NCBI GenBank assembly: GCA_030584085.1
Contig: CP129490.1
Location: forward strand, 3,381,511 to 3,445,510
Length of the DNA stretch: 64,000 nt
Source: Melioribacteraceae bacterium
GTDB lineage: Bacteria; Bacteroidota; Ignavibacteria; Ignavibacteriales; Melioribacteraceae
Reading direction: 5' to 3'
Below, piece after piece: positions 50,817 to 59,566 of this stretch. A model generated the notes under the pieces. That model did no database searches. It had not been told where the DNA came from and worked only from the letters and a program-made list of their open reading frames with translations. Each line of letters opens with the position of its first letter. The stretch's first letter is position 1. The position numbers were made by a program, and so were the translations under genes.

Positions 50817-52586
50817 TTATACAGGCCAGAAAAATAATATTAACGGGATTGCTATAATAACTATCAAAATGCTCAACGGTAATCCCATTCTGAAATAATC
50901 TCCGAATCTATACCCGCCCGGACCCATAATAAGAGTATTGGATTGATGACCGATTGGAGTTAAAAATGAAGCAGATGCCCCAACCGCAATTGCCATTAAA
51001 AATGGATCGATTGATAAATTCAAACTGTTTGCAATTCCAATACCTATCGGAGACATTAATACTACCGTTGCAGCATTGTTAATTACTGCCGACAGCAGCA
51101 TCGTAACAACCAGGACCAAGCCTAATGTAGTCCAAATAGGAAGATCTTTAGCAAAACTTAAAATTTGTGCTGTTATTTGGTCGGTTCCGCCTGTCGTCTG
51201 AACCGCTTCACCGATGGGGATCATTGCCCCTAACAAAACTATGACAGGCCAATCAATTCCGCTGTATATCTCTTTAAGTGGAAGCACTCCTGCTAAGACT
51301 ATAACGATGGCCGCAATTGAAAAAGCAATATGAACCTGAAGCAAATTAAAGACTACCAACATAATTGCGATAATAAATACAGAAAGAGTAACTGCTATTC
51401 GTTTCTCAAAGCCGATTCTTAAATTACGCCGAGCTAACGGCAAGCAACCCATTGATTTAATGGATTCATCTATAGTCTGCGCTCTCCCTTGCAACATTAA
51501 CACATCGCCTTTACGGAAAATTACATGATCAAGTCTATTGTGAATCTTTTTTTCTTTACGGGAGACCGCCAATAAATTAACACCATATCTGCTTCTCATC
51601 CTCAGATTTGATGTTGTATTTCCGATTAATGGTGAATCTGCCATAACAACTGCTTCTGTAATTGTTATATCCTTTGAACCCGTTGCATCTTTACGAAAAC
51701 TTTTATCCCCGATAAGTTTAAGTTCTGTATCGTCGATAAACACTTTTAACTCTTCTGTGTCACTTTCTAAAATAATTACATCATCGCCTAGTAGGACTTC
51801 ATCATTACTAGGAGCATGAATTCGTTTATTGTTTCTTATTAAACCTAATATTTGTATATCAGCTTTTGAGAGTTTACCAAGTTCCTCAATGTTTAACCCG
51901 ATCACTTTGGAATTTTTACCCACTTTTACTTCTGTTATGTAGTCATCAATTACAAATGATTCTTCCTGAGATTTTTTTGCCGTATATTTAGGCAACAATC
52001 TCCAACCAATTGTTGAAATAAATAATATTCCGATTAGTAAAATACCTGCGCCCACAAATGTGAAATCAAACATTCCATATGCTTCGCCGATTTCTTCGGC
52101 TCTGAAATTAGCTATAATAATATTCGGCGGAGTTCCGATTAATGTTAACATACCGCCCAGCAAGGAAGCAAAGGCTAATGGCATTAGTAAATACGAAGGT
52201 GGGTAATTATTTTTTTTTGCAATTTGAATTGTTACCGGCATTAGTATTGCAAGTGCTCCGACATTATTCATAAAAGCTGAGGAAAATGCAATTAGTAATG
52301 ATAGGGTTACTATTTGTATTGAAATATTTGATCCGACTTTAGTTATCCACTTACCCAGCACATCTATTAATCCTGAATTCTCTAAAGCTTTACCAATTAT
52401 CAAAATAACGGCAACAGTAATTACGGCGGGATGACCAAATCCAAGAAATGCTTTATCGGCGGGAATAATACCGAGGATTACTAGAGTTAATAATCCAAAC
52501 AACGATACTAAATCATATCTAATTCTATCCCATACAAATAAAACTAGTATCATAACGAGAATAATAAAAACAAAAATATAATCCAT
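50817..52586 (-). CDS. SLC13-family permease with RCK_C (TrkA-C) domains
   Basis: 589 residues. About 10-12 membrane helices interrupted by a cytoplasmic insert (about 200-380) containing two TrkA-C/RCK_C modules (VKVGKNSKVIGLNIEELG ... GDDVIILES and VVMADSPLIGNTTSNLRMRSRYGVNLLAVSRKEKKI ... GDVLMLQG). The flanking halves have the DASS/SLC13 motifs GTPPNIIIA (NxT-like) and TPIGHQSNTLIMGPGG. Homologues transport sulfate, dicarboxylates or other anions with sodium; which one cannot be read. It lies on the opposite strand from the nir operon, next to the Rrf2 gene. Confidence 0.85.
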   Translation of the reverse strand: MDYIFVFIILVMILVLFVWDRIRYDLVSLFGLLTLVILGIIPADKAFLGFGHPAVITVAVILIIGKALENSGLIDVLGKWITKVGSNISIQIVTLSLLIAFSSAFMNNVGALAILMPVTIQIAKKNNYPPSYLLMPLAFASLLGGMLTLIGTPPNIIIANFRAEEIGEAYGMFDFTFVGAGILLIGILFISTIGWRLLPKYTAKKSQEESFVIDDYITEVKVGKNSKVIGLNIEELGKLSKADIQILGLIRNNKRIHAPSNDEVLLGDDVIILESDTEELKVFIDDTELKLIGDKSFRKDATGSKDITITEAVVMADSPLIGNTTSNLRMRSRYGVNLLAVSRKEKKIHNRLDHVIFRKGDVLMLQGRAQTIDESIKSMGCLPLARRNLRIGFEKRIAVTLSVFIIAIMLVVFNLLQVHIAFSIAAIVIVLAGVLPLKEIYSGIDWPVIVLLGAMIPIGEAVQTTGGTDQITAQILSFAKDLPIWTTLGLVLVVTMLLSAVINNAATVVLMSPIGIGIANSLNLSIDPFLMAIAVGASASFLTPIGHQSNTLIMGPGGYRFGDYFRMGLPLSILIVIIAIPLILFFWPV

Positions 52587-52708
52587 TGGTTATTTTAGTT
52601 GTTCTTAATCGTTAGAAAAAATTACATAATATTTTGATTACATTGAATCGAAAAAGAGGAGCTTCTTTAATGAAGAATTGTTAAGAGAAATGTTACAAAA
52701 TTACCGAA

Positions 52709-53140
52709 CTATAAACTAACCAATTTATGAAGTGTTTTTTCTTTAAGTTGTTCGAGAGTTTCTGTGGAAAGCATTTTGTAGGCATCGTCACGTAGTTTTC
52801 CCCATTTATCATGAACCGGACAAGGATGATCCGAAGAGCAGCCGGGAAAACCCAGCACACAATTACTAAAGAGTTCCAAACCATCAATCGCTTGCACAAT
52901 ATCGATTAGTTTTATATTGCTTGGACTTTTAGCGAGATAAAATCCGCCGTTCTTCCCTTTTTTAGAACCGATGATTCCGCTTTCGGTTAGAATCTGCATT
53001 ACCTTAGAAACGTATTCCTTTGGCACTTTTAATTCTTTTGAAACTTCAGAAGCTGTAAAAATTCTTTTTTCTTTTTTTATTGATAAAAAGAGAACAGCTT
53101 GAAGCCCTAATTCGCATGTTTTAGAGAAAATTACCGTCAT
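52709..53140 (-). CDS. Rrf2-family transcriptional regulator with [2Fe-2S] ligand pattern
   Basis: 143 residues. Winged helix N-terminus (KTCELGLQAVLFLSI, RIFTASEVSKELKVPKEYVSKVMQILTESGIIGSKKGKNGGFYLAKSPSNIKLIDIVQAIDG) as in NsrR/IscR/RsrR. The cluster loop has Cys-x6-Cys-x5-Cys-x2-His (CVLGFPGC...DHPCPVH), close to the IscR three-Cys-one-His arrangement, so it likely senses NO, oxygen or cluster state. Its own promoter carries the palindrome at 53143-53162, also found twice in the nirK region, indicating autoregulation and control of the nitrite/NO operon. This binding assignment is inference. Confidence 0.9.
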   Translation of the reverse strand: MTVIFSKTCELGLQAVLFLSIKKEKRIFTASEVSKELKVPKEYVSKVMQILTESGIIGSKKGKNGGFYLAKSPSNIKLIDIVQAIDGLELFSNCVLGFPGCSSDHPCPVHDKWGKLRDDAYKMLSTETLEQLKEKTLHKLVSL

Positions 53141-53142
53141 AA

Positions 53143-53162
53143 ATCAGAGTTTTTATTCTGAT
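53143..53162. promoter_or_regulatory. predicted Rrf2-family operator, site 3 (own promoter of the rrf2 gene)
   Basis: ATCAGA-N8-TCTGAT, a perfect 6+6 palindrome, N8 = GTTTTTAT. It ends 2 bp before the rrf2 ATG and starts 2 nt after its -10 box. The half sites equal those of sites 1 and 2 apart from the last-but-one base, while the spacers differ, which argues for selection on the arms. Confidence 0.65.
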
Positions 53163-53164
53163 AA

Positions 53165-53193
53165 AAAATATTACTATTTCTTCTCTATTGCAA
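53165..53193 (-). promoter_or_regulatory. promoter of the rrf2 gene
   Basis: On the minus strand TTGCAA (53193-53188), 17-bp spacer, TATTTT (53170-53165). Weak consensus, but the arrangement -35/17/-10/operator is the same as in the promoter at 44654-44705. Confidence 0.45.
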
Positions 53194-53212
53194 GTAAAAT
53201 TATTTTGGGAAA

Positions 53213-53431
53213 TCAGTACTTCTTAAGTGACGGTTTAGTTTCTTTACGCCACTTATCAAATTCTTCAACACGAGACAGGCGTTTTTCAACAATTTTGTAC
53301 TCATGTATATCGAAGAATTTTTTTAAGGCTGGATCATGTTCTTCAACATTTTTAAAAGCTAAAACCGCATCTATCAGTTCGCCTGTTTTACGGTTCTTGA
53401 ACTTATAGTAAACAAAAGCATCTTCGGCCAT
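53213..53431 (-). CDS. small conserved-looking cytoplasmic protein
   Basis: 72 residues from the ATG at 53431 (MAEDAFVYYKFKNRKTGELIDAVLAF); the frame continues upstream without a better start. Charged, no membrane segment, with the pattern of a small alpha/beta protein ending in KPSLKKY. I think I have seen related short proteins in this phylum, but no function is known to me. Transcribed in the same direction as the rrf2 gene, just upstream of its promoter. Confidence 0.55.
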   Translation of the reverse strand: MAEDAFVYYKFKNRKTGELIDAVLAFKNVEEHDPALKKFFDIHEYKIVEKRLSRVEEFDKWRKETKPSLKKY

Positions 53432-53582
53432 GCATTCCTCAAAAAAATGCGACATCAAAATTAAATGAGGGAAATTCAATTAGCAAAGGAATTTTTTAAC
53501 AATATTTTTGTTTACCGATAATAACTTCTTTCTTTTTGAATAAATTTTAATTAAATATCTCTCCGCTGTTTCTGAATATAAA

Positions 53583-54284
53583 ATGATACCTATCAAAATA
53601 ATGCCTCAACCCGATGATGTAACTTGCGGACCGACAAGTCTTCATGCTGTATACCATTACTTTAATGATAAAATTTCACTACAAAAAGTTATTTCGGAAA
53701 TTTCCTATTTAGAAGAAGGCGGAACCTTAGCAGTAATGCTCGCACTTCATGCACTTAGAAGAGGTTATGAAGCAAAAATTTATACTTATAACCTTTCGAT
53801 GTTCGATCCAACTTGGTTCAATGAAAAAGTTGATATAGCAGCAAAGCTTGCTGAGCAACGTAAACATAAAAAAAGTAAAAAACTCCATAATGCAAGCGAC
53901 GCTTACATTAAATTTCTTAATCTTGGTGGTACCCTTGAGTTTACAAATTTAACACCATCTCTGTTTAAAAAAGTTTTTGAAAAAAAACTTCCTATCCTAA
54001 CCGGATTAAGTGCAACTTATTTATACAATTGCGCGCGAGAAGGTTGGGTTAATAATAAAGCAGTTTATGATGATGTTAGGGGTTATCCAACCGGTCATTT
54101 CGTAATTCTATCGGGTTATGATGAGGAAACCCGAAAGGTTGTTGTTGCTGATCCAAACAGAGAAAACCCGGTATCACATAACAATTACTACACAGTAAAG
54201 GTCAGCCGGTTGATAAATTCTATAATGTTAGGTATTCTAACATTTGACGCTAACTTATTAATAATAAATCCTAAAGGCAGATAA
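53583..54284 (+). CDS. C39-like cysteine peptidase/transpeptidase
   Basis: 233 residues, no signal peptide, so cytoplasmic. Papain-fold C39 catalytic residues are visible: Cys15 in QPDDVTCGPTSLHAVYHYF, His172 in TGHFVILSGYD, Asp190 in VVVADPNRENP. C39 peptidases cleave leader peptides (double-glycine type) or act as toxin peptidases; related papain-like enzymes such as phytochelatin synthase transfer glutamyl-cysteine units. It is the first gene of a four-gene cassette with two ligase-type enzymes and an amidohydrolase (gaps 3 bp, overlap, overlap), so a processing or transfer step on the product is likely. Confidence 0.82.
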   Translation: MIPIKIMPQPDDVTCGPTSLHAVYHYFNDKISLQKVISEISYLEEGGTLAVMLALHALRRGYEAKIYTYNLSMFDPTWFNEKVDIAAKLAEQRKHKKSKKLHNASDAYIKFLNLGGTLEFTNLTPSLFKKVFEKKLPILTGLSATYLYNCAREGWVNNKAVYDDVRGYPTGHFVILSGYDEETRKVVVADPNRENPVSHNNYYTVKVSRLINSIMLGILTFDANLLIINPKGR

Positions 54285-54287
54285 ATT

Positions 54288-55760
54288 ATGCGAAGTTTTG
54301 TCATCGTAAATAATCCGAAAGATTGGAATTTCAACATAGATAATGTGGAAGTAGTATCGGCAAAATCGTATTTAACCGAAACTGCATTTGCAGAGATAAA
54401 AAATGCACGTGTTTTTAATTTATGCAGATCTTATCGATATCAAGCAACAGGCTATTATGTTTCACTACTTGCTGAAGCTAGAGGACATCGTGCATTTCCG
54501 AACGTATCTACGATTCAAGATATTAAATCACAAACTATTGTTAGAATTATTTCAGACGACTTAGATGATCTAATTCAGAAAAGTTTAGGTAAAATTAAAT
54601 CCGATGAGTTTGTATTGAGCATTTACTTCGGGCAGAATATGGCTCATCAGTATGAAAAGTTAACTTCACAATTATACAATTTATTCCAAGCGCCTCTAAT
54701 TCGAGCAACATTTTCTTTTAATAAAAAATGGATACTACAGAGCATCTCCCCTATTCCGGTAAATGAAGTTCCGGAAAAACACAGACCGTTTTTAGAAGAA
54801 TGTGCCGAAACATATTTTTCTAAGAAAAGAATTTATTCGGCAAAAATTAGTCGTGCTAAATACGACATGGCAATTTTAGTAAATCCAAACGATGAGGAAC
54901 CGCCTTCGGATAAAAAGGCAATTAATAAATTTATTGATGCCGGTGATGAGGTTGGAATCCGCTGTGAGATAATTACTAAAGAGGATTTCAGTAGAATCCC
55001 GGAATTTGATGCCTTGTTTATTCGTGAAACTACCTCCGTAAATCATCATACATATAGATTTTCAAGAAGAGCATTTACCGAAGGATTAGTTGTCATTGAT
55101 GATCCGCATTCAATTTTACAATGCACGAATAAAGTTTACCTAGCTGAAATTTTAACAAAGGCAAAAGTGCCCGCACCAAAAACAATAATTGTTCATAAAG
55201 ATAATCGAGAAATTTTAGAAAATGCACTCGGCTTTCCAATTGTATTGAAACAGCCGGACAGTTCATTTTCACAGGGCGTTGTTAAAGTTGACAACAAAGA
55301 ACAATTGAAAGTAGAAGCCAATCGATTACTTGATATTTCCGATTTAATTATCGCACAAGAATTTACTTACTCTGACTTTGATTGGAGAATCGGAATTTTA
55401 GATAAGCAACCTTTATTCGCATGCAAATATTTTATGGCAAAAGATCATTGGCAAATCTATAACTGGAAGAAGAAAGATGATGATCAATACGGTAATTATA
55501 AAACCGTTCCAATTTACGAAGTGCCTGACAAGGTACTAAAAACTGCTCTCAAAGCTGCAAATCAAATCGGAGACGGACTATACGGTGTTGATATAAAACA
55601 AATTGGCAATGAAGTCTTTGTAATTGAAGTAAATGATAATCCGAGTATTGATGCAGGTATTGAAGATGCAATTATGAAAGATCATCTTTATTTAACAATT
55701 ATGAAATCCTTTAAAGACAGACTCGAAAATATTCGTCAAGTTAAGGAGCTTCATTTATGA
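54288..55760 (+). CDS. RimK-family ATP-grasp ligase with RLAN-like N-terminal domain
   Basis: 490 residues. The N-terminal half (about 1-190: RSFVIVNNPKDWNFNIDNVEVVSAKSYLT ... LCRSYRYQATGYYVSLLAEARGHRAFPNVSTIQDIKSQTI) matches the RimK-like ATP-grasp N-terminal (RLAN) domain. The C-terminal half is an ATP-grasp domain with GFPIVLKQPDSSFSQGVVKV, YGVDIKQIG and EVNDNPSIDAG (metal/ATP residues E..N..N). It should join a carboxylate to an amine by an acyl phosphate. Stop overlaps the GCS2 start (ATGA). Substrates unknown; S6-glutamate ligation as in RimK is possible but not required. Confidence 0.85.
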   Translation: MRSFVIVNNPKDWNFNIDNVEVVSAKSYLTETAFAEIKNARVFNLCRSYRYQATGYYVSLLAEARGHRAFPNVSTIQDIKSQTIVRIISDDLDDLIQKSLGKIKSDEFVLSIYFGQNMAHQYEKLTSQLYNLFQAPLIRATFSFNKKWILQSISPIPVNEVPEKHRPFLEECAETYFSKKRIYSAKISRAKYDMAILVNPNDEEPPSDKKAINKFIDAGDEVGIRCEIITKEDFSRIPEFDALFIRETTSVNHHTYRFSRRAFTEGLVVIDDPHSILQCTNKVYLAEILTKAKVPAPKTIIVHKDNREILENALGFPIVLKQPDSSFSQGVVKVDNKEQLKVEANRLLDISDLIIAQEFTYSDFDWRIGILDKQPLFACKYFMAKDHWQIYNWKKKDDDQYGNYKTVPIYEVPDKVLKTALKAANQIGDGLYGVDIKQIGNEVFVIEVNDNPSIDAGIEDAIMKDHLYLTIMKSFKDRLENIRQVKELHL

Positions 55761-56995
55761 TTAAATCTCTCGGACTTTTCCAGGGTTTTGGCGTTGAACT
55801 TGAATACATGATAGTTGATAATGATACACTGAGGGTAAATCCAATCACAGATGAAGTTATAAAAGAAGTTACCGGTGAATATATTTCCGATTATGAAGAC
55901 GAAGAAATTGGCTGGTCGAACGAAATTGTTCTGCATGTAATAGAATTAAAAACTAACGGTCCGGCAAAATCGCTTAATATGCTAAGTGATAAATTTTCAC
56001 AAAATGTAAAAAGAATAAATAAAATTCTTGAAAAATATAATTCTGTTTTACTTCCTTCAGGTGCTCACCCATTCTATCATCCAGATACCGAAACAAAACT
56101 TTGGCCGCATGATAATAACACAGTTTACGAAGCTTATAATAAAATATTTGATTGTCGGGGACATGGCTGGTCAAACTTGCAAAGCACACATATTAATTTA
56201 CCGTTTGCAGACGACAATGAATTTGGAAAGCTTCACGCAGCAATAAGATTATTGCTTCCGATAATTCCCGCGATTGCTGCCAGTACTCCAATTTTAGATA
56301 GTAAGAATACCGGATTTCTTGATGCACGATTAGAAGTCTACAGAAATAATCAGATTAGAATTCCTTCAATAACAGGCAAAGTAATTCCCGAACAAGTATT
56401 TACTAGAGAAGATTATGAAGAAAAGATTTTCAATAGAATATATCAGGATATAGCTGCTTATGATGAAAATGGAATTTTACAAAATGAGTGGCTGAACTCT
56501 CGAGGTGCTATTGCAAGATTTGATAGAAATACAATCGAAATAAGAGTTGTTGATATTCAGGAATGCCCCAAAACAGATTTAGCTTTGGTCGGTTTATTTT
56601 CTTTTGTTTTGAAAGAGTTGATAGGAGAAAATAATATCTCTTATAATGAACAAAAATCTTTTCATGAAAATGAATTAAGTGAAATATTATTATCAACAAT
56701 TAAAACCGGCGAGAATTCAATTATAACTAACAGAAAATATCTTAGTGCATTTGGAATAAATAAAAATAAATGTTCAGCAAAAGAATTATGGCAGCATATT
56801 TTTTCGAACATAGTTTTTGATGATTCTATTTTAAGCAAGAATCAATTTCGACCGATTGAAACTATACTTAATCACGGGTCGCTAGCTACACGAATTTTAA
56901 ACTCGATTAAAAATGATTTTTCACACGATAACATCGTTCATGTTTACAAACAATTACGCAATTCATTAAATACAAACGAGATGTTTGTTCCGTGA
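55757..56995 (+). CDS. GCS2-family carboxylate-amine ligase (glutamate-cysteine-ligase-like)
   Basis: 412 residues. Glutamate-cysteine ligase 2 family start LGLFQGFGVELEYMIVDNDTLRVNPITDEVIKEV, then the metal/ATP-site blocks NGPAKSLN, GAHPFYHP, STHINLPFADD and ARFDRNTIEIRVVDIQECPKTD. GCS2 proteins form gamma-glutamyl or similar amide bonds and include many orphan members. Slightly longer than the YbdK/EgtA types (about 370). ATG overlaps the stop of the RimK gene; its own TGA overlaps the GTG of the amidohydrolase (GTGA). Second ligase of the cassette. Confidence 0.85.
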   Translation: MIKSLGLFQGFGVELEYMIVDNDTLRVNPITDEVIKEVTGEYISDYEDEEIGWSNEIVLHVIELKTNGPAKSLNMLSDKFSQNVKRINKILEKYNSVLLPSGAHPFYHPDTETKLWPHDNNTVYEAYNKIFDCRGHGWSNLQSTHINLPFADDNEFGKLHAAIRLLLPIIPAIAASTPILDSKNTGFLDARLEVYRNNQIRIPSITGKVIPEQVFTREDYEEKIFNRIYQDIAAYDENGILQNEWLNSRGAIARFDRNTIEIRVVDIQECPKTDLALVGLFSFVLKELIGENNISYNEQKSFHENELSEILLSTIKTGENSIITNRKYLSAFGINKNKCSAKELWQHIFSNIVFDDSILSKNQFRPIETILNHGSLATRILNSIKNDFSHDNIVHVYKQLRNSLNTNEMFVP

Positions 56996-57681
56996 CAAAA
57001 TATATTTTTACCTGTGAACACGGCGGCAATGAAATTCCGAATGAATATAAATATTTATTTAAAGCTCATCGCCCGCTCCTCAAAACACATCGCGCTTACG
57101 ACATTGGTATTTTAGAAATCTTCAAAGAATTTGTAAAACATTTTAACGGTGAAAGTTTTTATTCGGAAACATCACGATTATTAATTGAGTTGAACCGTTC
57201 CCTTCATCATCAAAATCTCTTTTCTGAAATCACAAGAATATTAAATAACGAAGCAAAACAAAGAATTATAAATAATTACTATAAGCCTTATCGTGACAAA
57301 GTTGAGAACGGCATTGTTGATTTAATTAACCAAAATAATAAAGTGATTCATATTTCATTTCATTCATTTACGACCGAATTAAATGGAGTAACTCGAAAGA
57401 CTGACATTGGTCTTTTGTACGACTCTAAATCAACATTTGAAAAAGTTTTTTGTAAAAATTGGAAAGCAGAAATAAACAGATTGAGTAATTTGTATAGAGT
57501 TAGATTTAATTATCCTTATCTTGGAGTTGCTGACGGCTTCACATCTTATCTGCGCAATAAGTACGGTTCACAAAGCTATTGTGGAATTGAGCTTGAAATA
57601 AATCAGAAACATCTACAAAATGATTTTAATAAAGAAATTATGCTCGATCTTATAATTAATTCTTTCAAGTCTATATCTTAG
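56992..57681 (+). CDS. N-formylglutamate-amidohydrolase-like protein
   Basis: 229 residues. Family blocks FTCEHGGNEIPNEYKYLF (about 4-20), SRLLIELNRS (about 62-71), VIHISFHSFTTELNG (about 118-132) and the C-terminal GVADGFTSYLRNKYGSQSYCGIELEINQ. The zinc-type His/Glu residues fit an HutG-like (FGase) amidohydrolase; classical HutG frees glutamate from N-formylglutamate in histidine degradation, but no hut genes are nearby. Starts with GTG overlapping the GCS2 stop. Its position suggests it trims or deacylates an N-acyl-glutamyl product of the two ligases. Confidence 0.85.
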   Translation: MTKYIFTCEHGGNEIPNEYKYLFKAHRPLLKTHRAYDIGILEIFKEFVKHFNGESFYSETSRLLIELNRSLHHQNLFSEITRILNNEAKQRIINNYYKPYRDKVENGIVDLINQNNKVIHISFHSFTTELNGVTRKTDIGLLYDSKSTFEKVFCKNWKAEINRLSNLYRVRFNYPYLGVADGFTSYLRNKYGSQSYCGIELEINQKHLQNDFNKEIMLDLIINSFKSIS

Positions 57682-57722
57682 CATCATCAAAAATTTTTTA
57701 TGAACAATTATGGAGTTCGAAG

Positions 57723-58610
57723 ATGAAAATAAAACTTCAACTAGCATTTATAATTTTTCTCTTATCTTCCTTTATATTATCTGCGCAGAATGAATCTTCA
57801 ATATACATCGGCACTCCGGAATTAATTCAATCCGGATTTAGTTTTACAGAAGGTCCGGCGGTTGATAAAAGTGGAAATGTTTATTTCACCGATCAACCTA
57901 ACGATAAAATTTATATGTGGGATTATGAAAATGACGAAATAAAAATCTTTCACAATTCTCCCGAAAGAGCTAATGGAATTTATTTTGACCAAAATGGTAA
58001 TATTATCGCTTGTGCCGATCTTAACGGTAAATTGATTTCAATAAAACCGGATGGGAAATACGATACATTAATTGATAACTTTGAGGGAAAACAATTAAAC
58101 GGACCAAATGATTTATGGATTGCGCCAAACGGCGGAATATATTTTACAGATCCATATTATCAAAGACCATACTGGGAAAGAACCGAGCCCGAAATTGATC
58201 AAGAGCGCGTCTATTATTATTCGCCGGACGGAACATTAACCATCGCGGATGAAAATTTGGTTAAGCCAAATGGTATTATCGGAACACCGAATGGAGAATA
58301 CTTATATGTCGCTGATATCGGTGATAGCAAAACTTATCGATACGAAATACAAACGGATGGTTCACTAAAAAATAGAATGCTTTTTACCGAAGAAGGTTCT
58401 GATGGAATGACAATAGACAATCTTGGAAACATATATTTAACGAATGATTTTGTTTCGGTATTTAATAGAGAAGGAAAAAAGATAGCCAATATATCGGTAC
58501 CTGAACTTCCTTCGAATGTATGTTTTGGTGGAAAAGATAGAGATATATTGTTCATTACTGCCAGAACATCGGTTTATAAAATACTGATGAAAACCAGTGG
58601 TGTTAATTAA
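57723..58610 (+). CDS. SMP-30/gluconolactonase-like exported protein
   Basis: 295 residues. Signal peptide 1-21 (ending LSAQ). A six-bladed SMP-30/gluconolactonase propeller: GFSFTEGPAVDKSGNVYFTDQPNDKIYMW, LNGPNDLWIAPNGGIYFTDPYY (Asn and Asp metal ligands), NGIIGTPNGEYLYVADIGD and DGMTIDNLGNIYLTN. Exported members hydrolyse sugar lactones (gluconolactone) or similar; substrate not determined. 41 bp after the amidohydrolase gene, separate ribosome site GGAG, so it may be independent of the cassette. Its stop overlaps the convergent antiporter gene by 4 bp. Confidence 0.88.
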   Translation: MKIKLQLAFIIFLLSSFILSAQNESSIYIGTPELIQSGFSFTEGPAVDKSGNVYFTDQPNDKIYMWDYENDEIKIFHNSPERANGIYFDQNGNIIACADLNGKLISIKPDGKYDTLIDNFEGKQLNGPNDLWIAPNGGIYFTDPYYQRPYWERTEPEIDQERVYYYSPDGTLTIADENLVKPNGIIGTPNGEYLYVADIGDSKTYRYEIQTDGSLKNRMLFTEEGSDGMTIDNLGNIYLTNDFVSVFNREGKKIANISVPELPSNVCFGGKDRDILFITARTSVYKILMKTSGVN

Positions 58611-59548
58611 GGAATCAAGAAATATATATAAGTTACATAAATACCGATAAGAATTGCTCCTTCAATTCTATTCAGAATAAATCCAGTACGTGAAAGAGGT
58701 AACATTATCAATGCTGTAAGACTGAACATTCCCAAGTCAAGCAGACTAATTGATTCTGAGGTTATCGGATAAATGATTGCCGTTAAACCAAGAATAGAAA
58801 GCAAATTAAAAATATTTGAACCAACAACATTTCCGATCGCTATATCACCCTCTTTTTTAATGGAAGCAACTACTGATGTAATTAACTCGGGTAAACTTGT
58901 TCCAACAGCTACAATAGTTAATCCGATTATAACTTGACTAATATTTAACATAAGTGCGACTTCAATTGCACCATCGACAAATAGTTTTGAACCGATCGCC
59001 AAGAAGATTAGACCAAACACCACCATCAAAATAGATTTAAATAAATTTCCCTTTGCCCGTGGAATTTCTTTCTCAAACTCTAATTCAGTTTCCTTTTTCT
59101 CTTTCTTTGAAAGTTTATAACTTATAACAGTATAAACTATTATACCGATGAATAAAAGAAAGCCCTCAAACCGTAAAAGTGAAAGATCATAAAAGAATAA
59201 TAAGAAGACGATAGTAACTCCAATCATTATTGGAATTTCTCTTTTTATAAGCTGCACATTTACTTTTATAGGATTAATTAGAGCGGTAATTCCAAGTATT
59301 AATGCTATGTTACTTATGTTCGAGCCGATTACATTTCCGATTGCAATATCACTATTCCCTTCAATTGCAGATCCGATACTCACAACTAGCTCAGGGCTGC
59401 TTGTCCCGAAAGCTACGACTGTTAAACCGACTACTAGCGGTGATATTCCGATTCTGAGTGCCAAAGCAGATGCACCACGTACAAGCCCTTCGGCACCGAG
59501 CAGCATAATTAATAATCCACCTGCTAGATATAGAATAATTTCTACCAA
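58607..59548 (-). CDS. calcium/sodium antiporter
   Basis: 313 residues, ten to eleven membrane helices in two homologous halves of the NCX/YrbG fold. The alpha-repeats are visible: VVGLTVVAFGTSSPELVVSIGSAIEGNSDIAIGNVIGSNISNIALILG and VIIGLTIVAVGTSLPELITSVVASIKKEGDIAIGNVVGSNIFNLLSILG, each with the GTSxPE and GNVxGSN ion-site motifs. Exchanges Ca2+ (or another cation) for Na+ across the inner membrane. The only fitting start is TTG at 59548; the first ATG would remove the first helix. Downstream of MscS and CorA genes in one minus-strand operon. Confidence 0.9.
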   Translation of the reverse strand: MVEIILYLAGGLLIMLLGAEGLVRGASALALRIGISPLVVGLTVVAFGTSSPELVVSIGSAIEGNSDIAIGNVIGSNISNIALILGITALINPIKVNVQLIKREIPIMIGVTIVFLLFFYDLSLLRFEGFLLFIGIIVYTVISYKLSKKEKKETELEFEKEIPRAKGNLFKSILMVVFGLIFLAIGSKLFVDGAIEVALMLNISQVIIGLTIVAVGTSLPELITSVVASIKKEGDIAIGNVVGSNIFNLLSILGLTAIIYPITSESISLLDLGMFSLTALIMLPLSRTGFILNRIEGAILIGIYVTYIYFLIP

Positions 59549-59566
59549 CTAATTTTCCTTTACAAT

